A DNA stretch of 64,000 bases. Source: Streptomyces sp. L-9-10. Its GTDB lineage: Bacteria; Actinomycetota; Actinomycetes; Streptomycetales; Streptomycetaceae. The notes under the pieces were generated by a model. It made no database searches. It saw only the letters and a list, made by a program, of their open reading frames with translations, and was not told where the DNA came from. Where the stretch lies: positions 1-64,000 of the forward strand of contig NZ_PHRF01000168.1 in the NCBI RefSeq assembly GCF_004151105.1, in the 5' to 3' direction. Below are positions 63,781 through 64,000 of this stretch, in pieces. Made by a program: the position numbers and the translations under genes. Every line of letters starts with the position of its first letter. The first letter of the stretch is position 1.

Positions 63781-64000
63781 ATGCCGTATCCGACCGCCCG
63801 ACCGCCCGCGGGCCCGACCGCGCGGAGCCGGACCTCACGGATGAAGCCGGCCGCGGCCGTCATGATCGGCTGGGTCGCGCTGCTCTGGGTGCTCGAAGCG
63901 GTGAACGGCCCGACCGGCTCGCTCAGTACGTACGGACTGAGCCCGCGTGACGTCGGTGAGCTGCGCGATGTGATCCCGATGGCCTTCCTGCACCACGGCT
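63781..64000 (+). CDS. rhomboid family intramembrane protease, partial
   Basis: The 5 prime end of a gene cut by the window edge (73 codons visible). GAGGGGG precedes the ATG at 63781. A basic N-terminus is followed by a membrane helix (VMIGWVALLWVLEAVN), a loop, and PMAFLHHG, which matches the region before the rhomboid HxxxN motif. The catalytic GxSG and His lie outside the window. Confidence 0.7.
   Translation, partial: MPYPTARPPAGPTARSRTSRMKPAAAVMIGWVALLWVLEAVNGPTGSLSTYGLSPRDVGELRDVIPMAFLHHG

Overview
The window is very GC-rich, uses many GTG starts, packs genes with ATGA/GTGA/TGATG overlaps, and carries whole sets of families typical of Streptomyces: a 14-gene nuo operon, futalosine-pathway menaquinone genes, DUF397 plus DUF5753-type XRE regulators, and a PadR/HAAS pair. 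It reads as a chromosomal core segment of a Streptomyces species interrupted by accessory DNA. No rRNA, tRNA, CRISPR array or transposase gene was seen.

Layout. 0.1-3.6 kb: a CocE-type hydrolase and fumarylacetoacetase. 3.7-19.7 kb: the complete nuoA-N operon (complex I) on the minus strand, with a Rex-type operator upstream of nuoA. 20.6-24.3 kb: a secreted NlpC/P60 wall hydrolase, a PadR/HAAS membrane pair, and an SDR oxidoreductase divergent from a TetR regulator across three tandem operators. 24.4-30.1 kb: an accessory cassette with an XRE/TPR regulator divergent from a double-kinase/nucleotidyltransferase gene (frameshifted), an APH-fold kinase, an SDR and a Nudix hydrolase. 30.1-33.6 kb: a metal-efflux unit (ArsR sensor plus P1B-4 ATPase) bracketed by ~350-bp inverted repeats. 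33.5-36.5 kb: a whiJ-like developmental module (HATPase, small membrane protein, XRE regulator, two DUF397 proteins). 36.6-40.1 kb: a very large Gly-rich membrane protein with a pilin-like segment and a C-terminal cholera/pertussis-type ADP-ribosyltransferase domain, divergent from a GH25 lysozyme-like gene. 40.3-48.0 kb: menaquinone and related genes (geranylgeranyl-reductase-family oxidoreductase, menG, mqnC, mqnA) with a Ser/Thr kinase. 48.2-52.7 kb: cold-shock protein, acyl-CoA ligase, MaoC hydratase (frameshifted) and TetR regulator. 53-57 kb: a translationally coupled operon of a DUF1611-like P-loop protein, a zinc metallopeptidase (frameshifted) and an ABC exporter. 57.2-58.8 kb: a DAACS symporter preceded by a cysteine-rich leader peptide. 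59-64 kb: DUF4229, GNAT, mqnE, a quinone oxidoreductase, Lrp/AsnC, a UbiX-like flavin prenyltransferase and the start of a rhomboid protease.

The core genes form a respiratory neighbourhood: complex I reduces menaquinone, and mqnA, mqnC, mqnE, menG, the UbiX homologue and probably the reductase make or modify that quinone. The accessory genes that stand out are the pilin-like ADP-ribosyltransferase, the DUF1611-peptidase-ABC operon and the kinase/nucleotidyltransferase cassette. Three genes carry apparent single frameshifts. These could be sequencing indels, real inactivation or, less likely, recoding. Many intergenic spacers carry short tandem repeats of 8 to 18 nt.
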